Assembly (NCBI GenBank): GCA_002104945.1
Contig: MCFH01000097.1
Coordinates: forward strand, 1 to 64,000
DNA length: 64,000 nt
Reading direction: 5' to 3'
From: Piromyces finnis
Taxonomy: Eukaryota > Neocallimastigomycota > Neocallimastigomycetes > Neocallimastigales > Neocallimastigaceae
Shown: in pieces, positions 31,670 through 43,458 of the stretch
How the letters are laid out: each line of letters begins with the position of its first letter
How positions within the stretch are numbered: position 1 is the stretch's first letter
Translations under genes and position numbers: made by a program
Notes under the pieces: model-generated
What the model was told of the DNA's origin: nothing
The model's database searches: none
Seen by the model: the letters and a program-made list of their open reading frames with translations, nothing else

Positions 31670-33236
31670 ACAATTGAAAATTCTTTAAAAAGTGGAAAGT
31701 AATTTTTATCGGTTTATACATAGTTATATATATAACACATGAATATAGTACAATGTTATATGTTATATAGGCTTACAATTACAAAATAAAAATATGAAAA
31801 AGAGAGAAAGAAAGAAAAAAAAAAAAAAAGAGGAGGAATCAAAATAAAATGAATAATAGTTGTTAAAAAATGTTTGAGCCACTTTATTTTTAAAGCAAGA
31901 AAATACTATTAATAATATTAATACTACTGTAAAATCTTTTTTTTTTTTTTTCATCAATTTTTTATTATTAATTTTTAATTAAGCAATAATACAACAATTT
32001 ATATCACAAAATACATATACTTTTTAATTTAATGTTTTATTGTAAAGATAGAAAATATTTTTGAAATTTATATATATAACATTTACTTTTATTAATTATT
32101 ATATTTATATATATGTAAAAGGAAAAGTAAAACATAAACAAAAATAAAATTAAAAGTAAAAATAAAAAAGAAGAAAATATAGTATTAATAAAAATTATGT
32201 TAATTTTATCAATATAAATATTTTTTATTTTTTTTATTTTTTTTATTTTTTTTCGTATAAATAAAAAACTATAATTAATGTTGATTATAACTATAATTAA
32301 TAAATAAATTAACTAGATTTTACTTTAAACTAAAGAAATAGTTTTATTATTAATAAAATAAATGAAGTTTGTAATAACAAAATTTCATTAAAACATATTT
32401 TTTGAATTATTTTAAATCGTAACAAAAAATATAAATAATGAACATCATATATTAATTATAAATCACAATCATTCAGAAAATAAAAATTTCTATTTCAATA
32501 AATAATATAAATATAATTCTATGTAGTAAAATAATTTTATTTTGAAGAAACATTTTGATAATCTTTGAAATAAATATATATTAATGTTAATATAAATGAA
32601 AGTTTTACAATAAAACATAAAAATAAAATATATTATATTTAAATTTCTTCTTTAAAAGTTACCGACAAAGTAAAAGTCAATTACAGATATTTCGTTATAA
32701 TTTTGAAACATTATATGCTAGAAAATGTTCAGATAATAATTGTAATTATTTAGACTATTAGAGAAGTATTAATTTTCTTTTAATGAACTTCATTTAATGT
32801 ATGTTATTTAGCTCCTTGTTTAACTAAGAGCTATTTTTCTATTATTTTTCCTTTTATGATGACATATAATTTTTCTCCTTATAATATCAAATATTATTAA
32901 CTTCTCTTTCTCTAATAAATGATATAAAAATACATAGTTAGATAATTAATTACTTGATATATAACACAATACTATTTGTATTGATATTATGTTTTATTAA
33001 TAATTAAAGCTTATTAGTTTATGATATTATAACTTTTCTGACGTCTGGAATCCGTCTTGAAGAAGGACATTATCAAATGTATTATGATAATTTAGTGTTC
33101 TTGACCTTAATTACTTTTACTTTTTATTAATTATTTACTTAGTCACATAAATTTATGATTTAGTAAAATTAGTGTGGCATTAAATTTTTATAATTGTGGT
33201 TCAATCTAAATAAATTAATACACATGATCACAAACA
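31670..33236. other. AT-rich region with LTR-element remnant
   Basis: No gene. At 33044-33084 the sequence shares GTCTGGAATCCG and a following GGACATT with the segment just upstream of the family E LTR at 42510-42538. It is therefore probably a decayed internal 3' end of that element family. Confidence 0.45.
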
Positions 33237-33811
33237 TGATATAAGTTTCTTTTATGTTGTAGTAATTTAATATTAGTTTATTTATAATTTATTATATTAG
33301 GTGAAAAATATTTTATTACTATTAACTTCTCTCTTATTAATAATTTCACTTATAATATTTTCTTATTAATTATTAAAGCTCTTCTCTTTCTAATTATTAA
33401 TTATTTTTTACATGAATATTTTTATATTATAAAATTCCTATAATATAATTGAATATCAATTATATAATGTAATGTATTCATAATATATGAATAATAATTA
33501 AATAGGATATAATATAATATATTTTACATTTTATATGAAATATTACTATATAAGGAAAGATAATATAATACAAATAAGTATTACAATAAAATTAATACTA
33601 ATATATAATATTAATATTTAAGAATATAATGAAATATGTACATGAATTCTATAACTAATATATAAATAATGTATTATAATATATATCAATTATTATATTA
33701 TTATTATGAAATATTATATATAAATTTTTAAAGATGAAATTGAATATTCTAAATAATAAAAATTATTTTAAATATGGCTAATATGTAGCTAGACATATAA
33801 ATTTCATATCA
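33237..33811 (-). repeat. 3' LTR of element C
   Basis: 575 bp running TGATAT...ATATCA, nearly identical to 40352-40925 and 40970-41543. On the minus strand the purine-rich GCAGGGAAG lies just before it as a candidate polypurine tract. Confidence 0.95.
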
Positions 33812-34151
33812 AAAACTTCCCTGCTAGAATTGAGCTATAATTATTAATTATTTGATATAATTAAAATAATTATATGCGAAATAATTTAATAAAATTTATA
33901 TTGAAATATTTTTATAATTATATAAAAAAAAATTAAAAATTTTTATAAAAATTTTTATATTTAAATTTTTTTTTTTTTTTTTTGTTTTGTTTATATATAT
34001 ATGTATATATCTTCCTATTATTATTAATAATTAATATAATTATTAATCTACTAAGTTATCAATCTTCCTCTTACTTATTATTATAATTATATACTTATAT
34101 AGTTAGTATATATATATTTTAATACATTTATAATTTTATTTCATTTTATTT

Positions 34152-35391
34152 CTACTCCCTGAATGGTAATATATTTTTAAAATGGACATTTCTTTCTAAA
34201 TATTGTCCCGTCAGTTCATCTTGTAATTTAGCTGTGTTCCAAGATATTTCTCTAATAATAAAAGGACCAATAAAATAGGGTTCTAACTTGTTTCTTTGTT
34301 GGTTCCTAATCTTTACCTTATCCCCTATTTTGTAGTTATTTTTATTGTTCATACTTTGTTGAGCTAATCTTCTACTTTTCCAATAATTTATCGTCCCTAG
34401 CATTTTACTGGCAGCTTGTTTTACCCATTTGGCGTGGTCTATAAATCTTTCCATTAATAATTCTTCTATTGATCTTTCTTCTATACTTAATATTGAATTT
34501 CTTATATTTATATCAATTGGAATATTTTCTGATCTTCCATACAAGAGTTCAAAACTTGAATAACCAGTAGAAACAGATTTACAAGTTCGAATAGCCCATA
34601 ATGCAATTGGTAACAATACATCCCAGTTTTCATTGTTATCAGAGAAATTTCTTAATTGCTTACCAATTTCTCTGTTTCTGTTTTCCACCAGTCCATTAGA
34701 TTCCGGATGGTATGTACTAATGAAATGAATGTATACATCATAAAGATCTACAAATATTTTTGTGTACTCTGAAACAAATTGTACACCATTATCTGTTATT
34801 ATTAATTGTGGAGTTCCATGCCTACTAAATACTTCAACTAAGAAATTAGTTACGTCTTGAGAAGTAGTAGTTCTAACTGGTTTTGCTTCCACCCATTTAG
34901 TAAAATAATCCACACATACCATTATATATTTATTCCCAAGTGTGGTTTCTCTTAATGGACCTATAATATCAAGACCAAGTCTAACAAAGGGTGCTTCTAC
35001 AGGAGTTCTAAACTTTTCTGTCGGCTTTGGTAATGGCTCAGATTTATTTAACTGACATATTTTACATAAGGAGACATATTTTTTTACATCAATGATTAAA
35101 TTTTTCCAATAAAATTTGTTTTTGATTCTTTCATAAGTTTTCTGTACTCCTTCATGTCCAATTCTATGCTCTTTTGCAATTATTTTAATTTTAGTGTAAG
35201 GGTCATCAATAATCTCCCTAAAATTATTATTATCCTTGAAATATAATTTATTGTCAATAGTGACAATTTTATCATTTAAAAATTTTTTCATAAAATCGGA
35301 AACAAATTTTTCGTTCTCCTCCTCGGTAAAATTGGAACTATTGGTTTTGTTGGAAATATCGATATTATTGATATTATTATTATTGTTTTTA

Positions 35392-35426
<35 letters not shown>

Positions 35427-38400
35427 TTCCAAATTATCCAAATTATTAGCAATAAACTTATTAATGTTACTATTATTCTCATCTTTATTATTATTGTCAT
35501 TACCATCAGAAATAGTAGTGTTAACAATTAAATTCTCTTTCAAAGTTATTCTGGATAAAGCATCAGCAATTTTATTAGCTTTTCCTGGTTGATAAATAAT
35601 ATTAACTTTTAATTGACTAAATTTATCACACCAGCGTTGATGTTTCTTTGTATTCGGTTCTCCTTTCTTAATGATGGGAACTAAAGGTTCATGATCAGTA
35701 TAAAGAATGGTTTGAAATGGATTCCCTAGAATATATGGTTCAAATTGTAAAAGACAATAATAAGCAGCAGTACCTTCTAATTCAGTAGTGGTATAATTTT
35801 CTTCCGTTTTCTTAATACTTCTACTAACAAAATAAACTGGGTGTTCAATATTGTCATCATATAACTGTAGTAAAACACCACCAATTCCATATCCACAAGC
35901 ATCAGATCTAATTATAAAAGGAACATCAAATTTAGGAAAACAAAGAATTGGTGCATTAACTAGGCAATATATCAGATTTCTGAAACTTTGTTCTTGAATT
36001 TCTGTCCATTCATATTTAATTTTTTTCTTTAATAGTTTGCAAAGAGGAGCTGCAATAGCAGAATAATTTTCAATAAAATTTCTGTAATAACTAGTCATAC
36101 CTAAAAATGAACGTAGTTCAGAAATATCTCGTGGTGGGTTCATTTCTTTAATAGATGCGACTTTCTTTTCCAAAGGAAGTAAACCATCAATAGTAACCCG
36201 ATGACCTAAAGCCTCTATTTCAAGTTGACAAAAAGAACATTTCTCAATATTTAACTTTAATTTGTTATTACGTAAAATAGTAAAAACTTTTCTTAAGTCA
36301 TTAATATGATCTTCAAAACTAGGAGAATAAATAATAATATCATCTAAATATATTTGAACACATTCATTAATTAAATCGAAAAAGATACGATTCATTTCGC
36401 GCTGAAAAGTGGCAGGAGCATTAGTTAATCCAAAAGGCATAACTTTAAAATAATAGTTACCAAATTTAGTGGTAAAAGAAGTTTTATCCATATCTTCTTT
36501 GAACATAGGAATTTGATGATATCCACTAAATAAATCGATTGTTGAAAAGATTTTTGAGTCTTTAAGTGAATCAAGAATTTCTTTGATTTTAGGTAGGGCG
36601 TATGCATCTTTAACAGTTACATTATTTAATTTTCTAAAATCAATGCAAAGGCGCCATTTTCCATTTTTCTTCTTAACCATAACCACTGGAGAAGCCCACG
36701 GAGAATGAGACGGTTCAATTAGACCTTTATTAATTAGTTTTTCTAATTCTTCTTTTAAACCTGATAATTGAACTTGTGAAATATTATAAGCTTTTTGTTT
36801 AATAGGGCGCACATTATCCTCCAAAATAATGTGGTGTGGTAACAAATTTGATGGTTCCAAATCATCAGAAGATACAGCAATAACATCATTAAAATTTTTA
36901 AGAAGAGAACTAAATAAATTTTTATCAACATCGTTATCAACTTTGATATTAGAAATTATATTATTAATAATATCCATTTTATTATTATTATTATTTTCTA
37001 TTTTGTTAGGTCTATTTTCTTCAACTACAGCTAAAATAGTACTAGCGGTTATATCTTCATAATCAAAATAAATATCTTCTACATCATTGGAATAGCAAGA
37101 AAGAGCTTGGGATTGAAATATAGAAATATCTTCAACATCAACAATAGGAATAAATTTATTATCAGAAGATTTCAAAATTAATGTTTTATCAACTGTATCA
37201 ATCATAATGCGATTTTCATTTTGTGTTATAAATCCAATAATAGCATCATAAAATGAATCGTTTTTATCTGATATTCTAAATATAGAATCAAATTCAATTT
37301 TGCCTATTTTTACATGAAGTTTCACTAGATCATATACTCTAGCAACATCATCAACCATTGCTTGTCTTATTCTTCCTCTAATTTGTCCTACAATTTCAAA
37401 ATCTTTAATTTTATTATCTAAAAAGGAGCGCGTAATTAAATTTGTGTTACTACATGCATCAATAAATATAGCTGCTGAATGGGAATTGATTGTACCATGA
37501 ACAACTGCAACATCATGATCGTTTACTTTGGTTCTTCCATCGATATTAATGAAATTATTATTTAATTTATACAAATTATTATTATTTTCATCAACTTCAG
37601 TGGTACTAATAGTAATATTATCCAACTTTAAATTCTTTAATCCCTTAATTAATTCAGCTTTGGACGTTTTACTAACACCTAAAAGTTGTCCAAAAGTAAT
37701 ATTAGCTGGAGTATTTAATAAATCGGTACATATATTATATTCTTCTGAATCTTTTAGCATTTGGATTGAAGTTTTTGTTTTTATACTATTAGAATTATCA
37801 CTAGGTAATATATTTTCCAAAGTGGATTCTTCATTTATACGCGTGTTTTTACGCGTTTTCTTTACCTTATTAGCTTCTTTCATATCTATATCGGTATTTA
37901 AACTGGTAGTCTTATTTTTCTTTGATTTATCTTCATTTTCTAATTTAAAATTTACTTTCTTGGTTTTATTATTCTTATCAATTGAATTATCATTAATATT
38001 ATTATTCAATTTTATATTATTATTTATATCTTTTTCATTATTATTATTATCCGAAGTGTTATCCTTAATATTACTATAATTATTTTTATTATTGATATTG
38101 ATATTATTATTAATATTATTATTATCATTATTATTTAAATTATTATTGTTAAAATTATTACTAGAATTATTAGTATTATTATTGGTATTAAAATTATTAT
38201 TATAGATATCATCAAAATTATTACTAATATTATTGTTAAAATTATTTTCATTTGTAATATTGCTATTCATATTATTAAAATTGTTATTATTTATATTATT
38301 ATTTGAATTAGTTTTATTCATATTATTAATGTTATTATTAGTGTTAATATTAGTATTAATATTTTTAAAATTATTCTTTTCTCTTTCTGTATTAGGAATT

Positions 38401-38510
38401 CTGGAATATGGATTTTTAGCTTTTAATTTTTCATCTCGATGTCTTTTAGCTGCAGCAACAATAGCTTCATAATTAGGTGAATAAGTAGTTGCTGTAACAT
38501 CGGGATTCAT
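34152..38510 (-). CDS. pol: Element C Pol polyprotein
   Basis: 1452 residues from the first Met; translation probably enters upstream by -1 frameshifting from gag. The first about 250 residues are Asn-rich spacer. The protease site reads FIDACSNTNLI, so the usual D-T/S-G is D-A-C. Reverse transcriptase has CIDFRKLN, FGLTNAPATFQREMN and YLDD. RNase H has RSDACGYGIGGV and YTDHEPL. Integrase has an HHCC zinc region (HRIGHEG...CKICQL), a D-D-E core (LDIIGP, ITDNGVQF, ESNGLVENRNREIG), and a GPF-type C-terminal module (YFIGPFIIRE). There is no chromodomain. It copies RNA to cDNA and integrates it. Confidence 0.93.
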
Positions 38511-38562
38511 TGTATTATTATTATTATAGTAATAGTTATTATTAGTGTTGGCAGTTTGATTA

Positions 38563-38597
38563 ACGGAAGTTTACCCTCTTCCATAACCTAGTTTTTT
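38563..38597 (-). promoter_or_regulatory. -1 frameshift signal of element C
   Basis: Slippery heptamer A AAA AAC at 38597-38591 in the gag frame, immediately before the gag TAG. A 6-nt spacer follows, then a 7-bp stem (ATGGAAG 38584-38578 with CTTCCGT 38569-38563, one T-G wobble) closing an 8-nt loop. Pol lies in the -1 frame. A TAA in the pol frame at 38573-38571 falls in the loop. Confidence 0.8.
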
Positions 38598-39517
38598 GTA
38601 TAATATGTAGAGTTCATGTGTAGGCAAAATCTGGCAATATGACCTGGTTCATGGCAGAAATAACAGGTCTTTATGTGTAAGTTCTGCATTCCGTTAATCA
38701 AATCATTCATTTCATCATTTTGATTATTAATGCTAGTAGTTGATCTTGTATTATTATTAGGATTTGATATATTAGAATATTGTGTACTAGCACCATTATT
38801 CATACTATTATAGCTTTTACTATAATTAACATTATTACCATTATTATTACTATTATTATTAACATTATTATTTACTTTAATATTATGTGGAGAATTGTAA
38901 TTATTGTAATTATTCGAATATCTAGGCCTACTATAAGTATAATTCGAATCATTATAATTGTTATTATTAGTACGACGGTAGTTCATAGACGAAGTACTAG
39001 CTCTAAGATTTGGACCATTATGAATTTCATAATATCTTTCAGCAATCCCCATAGCATCTTCAATTGATTTTGGATCTGCGAATGCAACCTTTTCATAAAC
39101 ATCATCTTGTGCAACTAGAGCGAATTCATAGTCATACACAGAAATCTTGTCTTTGAATTCATCTGGCAGATCATCATAAAGCTTCATAAACTTTTTATCA
39201 AATTCTAATACATTTTCATTAACTTCAATTTTTAACATTTTTAATTTCCTAAATTTGGCAGCTTTATCATTGTTTGAATGATATTTCTTCATAAGTATTA
39301 CTTTACATTCATTAAGAGATAAGTCTCTATTTACTTTTCTCCTATGTTCCAGAATCGCTTTGGTAGCTTCTTCACGCGTACTAGCCAAAATATAACGGTA
39401 GATATCTTCATTAGCTACCTTTTCTATAGCTAACCAATTTTCTAAAAGATCCACCCAGGTATCTACATCTTGGTTAGTTCCTCCAATTGTTGGAAGTGGA
39501 ATTTTAAATTCACCCAT
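38588..39517 (-). CDS. gag: Element C Gag
   Basis: 309 residues. The N-terminal capsid-like region (DTWVDLLENWLAIE...) is of the retrotransposon Gag type, followed by an Asn-rich linker and one CCHC zinc knuckle, CYFCHEPGHIARFC, near the C-terminus. It ends ACA AAA AAC TAG, so the stop directly follows a slippery heptamer. It forms the particle and binds element RNA. Confidence 0.9.
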   Translation of the reverse strand: MGEFKIPLPTIGGTNQDVDTWVDLLENWLAIEKVANEDIYRYILASTREEATKAILEHRRKVNRDLSLNECKVILMKKYHSNNDKAAKFRKLKMLKIEVNENVLEFDKKFMKLYDDLPDEFKDKISVYDYEFALVAQDDVYEKVAFADPKSIEDAMGIAERYYEIHNGPNLRASTSSMNYRRTNNNNYNDSNYTYSRPRYSNNYNNYNSPHNIKVNNNVNNNSNNNGNNVNYSKSYNSMNNGASTQYSNISNPNNNTRSTTSINNQNDEMNDLINGMQNLHIKTCYFCHEPGHIARFCLHMNSTYYTKN

Positions 39518-40331
39518 TATTGAATTGAAAATAGAATAAATAATTAAATGGTAATATTATATGAAATAAAAAAAAATAAAATAAAAATAAATGTAATTCT
39601 TAATTATAAGATTAAAATAATGTAAATAATACAATATTTTAATTCTCTTTAAATAAAATAAAATAAAATAAAATAATTAAAATAGTTAGAATTAAAATAA
39701 GTAAGAAGATACAATATTTTAATTCACTTAGATAATGATAATTATAAAATAATTAGAATTAAAATAAGTAAGAGAATACAATATTTTAATTCACTTAAAA
39801 TAATATGAAAATTTCTTTAAAATAAAACTCACTATAACTAATATAGTTGGTAGTAAGCTTAATCAGATATTATAAAATAAGTAAAAATATTATAAAATAT
39901 GTAATAATAATTCTTAAATATAAAATTCTTTATATATAATATAATGTTATATAGTAATAACATAAAACTTTTCAAACTATTGAATAAAAATAAAATAAAT
40001 AATCTACCAACTAATAAACATATATGAATAAAAGATTAATCGTTTTTATTCTGGTCCGATTTCCCCAGTTTCTCTTATTCAATTATATAAAAATAATAAA
40101 ATTGTATTAATAATAATATTCTTGTGGATATTAGAATATAACTTGACTAAAGTAAATACTCTAAATTTCACAAAATACAAAGGTAAAATAAAGAAAATAA
40201 AAATAACAATTAATTCAATTCAATAATATCGCGTTTATTTTCCACTTAATAATAAAACACTCAAACTAAATAATTAAATTCACCTATATTATAGATTTAA
40301 TTAACTAATATTAATATCTTTTATTCTACAA

Positions 40332-40348
40332 CCTCACACTTCGCACCA
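40332..40348 (-). other. Primer binding site of element C
   Basis: On the minus strand, three bases after the 5' LTR, the sequence TGGTGCGAAGTGTGAGG starts with the TGG expected from pairing to a tRNA CCA end. The primer tRNA is not identified. Confidence 0.6.
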
Positions 40349-40351
40349 ATT

Positions 40352-40925
40352 TGATATAAGTTTCTTTTATGTTGTAGTAATTTAATATTAGTTTATTTAT
40401 AATTTATTATATTAGGTGAAAAATATTTTATTACTATTAACTTCTCTCTTATTAATAATTTCACTTATAATATTTTCTTATTAATTATTAAAGCTCTTCT
40501 CTTTTTAATTATTAATTATTTTTATATGAATATTTTTATATTATAAAATTCCTATAATATAATTGAATATCAATTATATAATGTAATGTACTCATAATAT
40601 ATGAATAATAATTAAATAGGATATAATATAATATATTTTACATTTTATATGAAATATTACTATATAAGGAAAGATAATGTAATACAAATAAATATTACAA
40701 TAAAATTAATACTAATATATAATATTAATATTTAAGAGTATAATGAAATATGTACATGAATTCTATAACTAATATATAAATAATGTATTATAATATATAT
40801 CAATTATTATATTATTATTATGAAATATTATATATAAATTTTTAAATATGAAATTGAATATTTTAAATAATAAAAATTATTTTAAATATGGCTAATATGT
40901 AGCTAGACATATAAATTTCATATCA
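40352..40925 (-). repeat. 5' LTR of element C
   Basis: 574 bp, TGATAT...ATATCA, paired with 33237-33811. It differs from the other copies at only a few positions by eye. Confidence 0.95.
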
Positions 40926-40969
40926 AACATGTTAACATATTTTTATACTGAATCACATTATTATATAAG

Positions 40970-41543
40970 TGATATAAGTTTCTTTTATGTTGTAGTAATT
41001 TAATATTAGTTTATTTATAATTATTATATTAGGTGAAAAATATTTTATTACTATTAACTTCTCTCTTATTAATAATTTCACTTATAATATTTTCTTATTA
41101 ATTATTAAAGCTCTTCTCTTTCTAATTATTAATTATTTTTATATGAATATTTTTATATTATAAAATTCCTATAATATAATTGAATATCAATTATATAATG
41201 TAATGTATTCATAATATATGAATAATAATTAAATAGGATATAATATAATATATTTTACATTTTATATGAAATATTACTATATAAGGAAAGATAATGTAAT
41301 ACAAATAAATATTACAATAAAATTAATACTAATATATAATATTAATATTTAAGAGTATAATGAAATATGTACATGAATTCTATAACTAATATATAAATAA
41401 TGTATTATAATATATATCAATTATTATATTATTATTATGAAATATTATATATAAATTTTTAAATATGAAATTGAATATTTTAAATAATAAAAATTATTTT
41501 AAATATTGGCTAATATGTAGCTAGACATATAAATTTCATATCA
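40970..41543 (-). mobile_element. Solo LTR of family C
   Basis: 574-bp LTR of the same family only 44 bp from element C and in the same orientation. It has its own 4-bp TAAG duplications (40966-40969 and 41544-41547). It is an independent insertion reduced to a solo LTR by LTR-LTR recombination. Confidence 0.93.
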
Positions 41544-42107
41544 TAAGTGATACGGGTTAATTTTATGTAGAAAGAATTAAACTTTAAATAATATATGTTT
41601 TATTAATAATTTTATTTATTACGTTCCAATATTTCTATTCTGTCTAAATACTAAAACGTTCTGTCGTTGTCAAATATTAAAATTTTTAATAATAATTATT
41701 CCCTAGTTTATTTATAATAATGAGGCTTACTTAATAATTAATTGTCCAATTATAAGGCTGGAACTATATGGATTCTACATCTACATTATTCTTTTACAGT
41801 ACATGATATTACATTTGTCATACATTCTCATTACATTCTTGTACATTGTAGAAACAATTAATTTTATAATAAAACTATATAAATTTAATATTAGGAAAAA
41901 TTACTAATATAATAATATGTTCAAGTCACATATTATTTTTATATCATAAAAATCAATAATTTCAATAAAGTTGTACTTCAGTAGAAATTATTGTTAATAA
42001 TAAACCTCCATTAAAATCAATAAATAAGATTTATATTAAAAAACCTTAATTATAAATAACTTCGACCTATTCTTGAATTAATTCTGATATGTCTTTAATA
42101 GAAATAG
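41544..42107. other. AT-rich region between LTR fragments
   Basis: No gene or clear element. Short repeated TACATTxTCATTACATT-like stretches near 41800-41850 may be old element debris. Confidence 0.4.
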
Positions 42108-42376
42108 TGTAAAAATATCAAACGTCTCAACTTAATATCTTTAATGTAAATTAAGCCACAAGTATTATTGTTTAAGTTACACAAATTATATTATAAAAAA
42201 AGAAAATGAAACATAATTTATTTATTAATAATTAAAATTTAAAACAAAATAAATTATTAATTTATTTTTAATGTTTAACATGTAAATTAAAATTCTCAAT
42301 TTAAATCCCTAGTTTTAGTATTGTTCTTTCATAGAAATAGATAAATAGTATATAAATAATAAATGATTAATATATA
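42108..42376 (+). mobile_element. Truncated family D LTR
   Basis: Matches the first about 270 bp of the family D LTR at 43797, beginning TGTAAAAATATCAAACG, then stops matching abruptly near 42376. No target duplication can be assigned. Confidence 0.8.
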
Positions 42377-42538
42377 AATGTATACACCCTTGTATATAGT
42401 TTTTTTGGCTTGGGAGGTAATTTCTAGCTTTAGTTTTCATAGTTTATTTTAGTTTTTTCTTTCCTTTACCTACAAGCATTCTGTTTTTAGTTTCCGTATA
42501 CTAGTAATCGTCTGGAATCCGATTATAGAGGGGGACAT
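42377..42538 (+). pseudogene. Internal 3' end of a family E element
   Basis: Non-coding tail ending in the purine-rich AGAGGGGGACAT directly before the LTR start at 42539, as expected of a polypurine tract. The GTCTGGAATCCG motif in it recurs at 33044. Confidence 0.55.
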
Positions 42539-42965
42539 TGTAACGATATCAAGTATCGTTATAACCATTAGGATAACTCAATGGTACCTGGCTTTGGTTT
42601 AGTATAGATTATGTCACTGGTTCGAATCCTACTATTTATTTTTTATAATTTATGTTTTAATTAAATGAATAGTTAGATAAATTATATTTAAATTAAATGT
42701 ATGAATAATTATAGAATAGATAAATTTTATATTAATGTAAAATCCAATCATGTATTATAGAGTTAGAATTAACGAATATAAATAACCATGTATTATTTTT
42801 ATTTTATGCTCTTTGAGCTATTATTAACATTGAATAATAATAAATAAAATATTATAAAATCCTAAATAATATTGTTTATTTAATTTTGTTTTTTTATTTA
42901 TTTATTTGTTTTATTTATTATTATTTCCTACAACAACCTAGTGGTTCTCACTTGTTCACGTTACA
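42539..42965 (+). mobile_element. Family E LTR with internal tRNA-like sequence
   Basis: 427 bp with 7-bp inverted ends, TGTAACG...CGTTACA, preceded by a polypurine tract. The first 25 bp form a hairpin (TAACGATA and TATCGTTA). Immediately after it, 42561-42636 resembles a tRNA, with box-A-like GGATAACTCAATGG and a perfect box B GGTTCGAATCC (42619-42629). An inverted, more decayed copy is at 43459-44440. Confidence 0.7.
42561..42636 (+). other. tRNA-like Pol III promoter in the E LTR
   Basis: About 76 bp with A-box and B-box motifs about 46 bp apart. T-arm pairing is poor, so it is not a functional tRNA gene. The second copy keeps both boxes at the same offset (box B 43735-43725, A-like region 43783-43767, minus strand). 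Confidence 0.55.
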
Positions 42966-43458
42966 AATAGTTAAGAATTTAGCATAGGTTTTAAATAATA
43001 ATATATTTTAAATAAATAGTTATAATATAATATAAATGTATTTAGGTGTAAAGAAATGTGTCTTTAACAATAAAACAAATTATAATATTTACTAAATAAC
43101 TTAGTAATATTAACACTTTAAAATATTCTGTAAATTATTAATTTATAAAAATATCATTAAAAACACATAGAATTTAACTTAATAAGTTAGTGTTTAATAA
43201 TATAATTATTTATTAATAAAATCTCGATTTTTTAAAATATTTGGGAAAATTCACTTGTATTTATACTAAAAATTTTTTAAATTAATTTATAAAATTTTTT
43301 CTTAAAATTCTTAACCAATCAATAATCTTCATATAAAATAAAATTTAAAAATAAAATAAATGATTTTTATACTTGTTCATTTGCAAGTTTTTGCTAGTTT
43401 AAAATATATAATTATTTTATTTAATTATAAAGTTTTAATATTTAATAACTCTTGTATT
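42966..43458. other. AT-rich LTR debris
   Basis: Includes AAATGATTTTTATACTTGTTCATTTGC-like sequence around 43360-43400 that recurs inverted near 44895-44935. The two E copies are therefore embedded in an older inverted-repeat arrangement. No coding sequence. Confidence 0.5.

Larger units (their letters stand above)
33237..40925 (-). mobile_element. Ty3/gypsy element C, complete with both LTRs
   Basis: A 7689-bp element bounded by LTRs at 33237-33811 and 40352-40925 and by 4-bp AACA target duplications (33233-33236 and 40926-40929). On the minus strand the order is 5' LTR, primer site, about 0.8 kb leader, gag (39517-38588), frameshift signal, pol (38510-34152), 3' LTR. The domain order PR-RT-RNase H-IN identifies Ty3/gypsy. 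It has no chromodomain. One stop lies in the pol frame between the shift site and the first pol Met, so this copy may be inactive. Confidence 0.93.

Noticed and set aside
42561-42636. Functional tRNA gene
   Set aside because: A and B boxes are present, but the T arm and acceptor stem do not pair, and it lies inside an LTR present in two copies.
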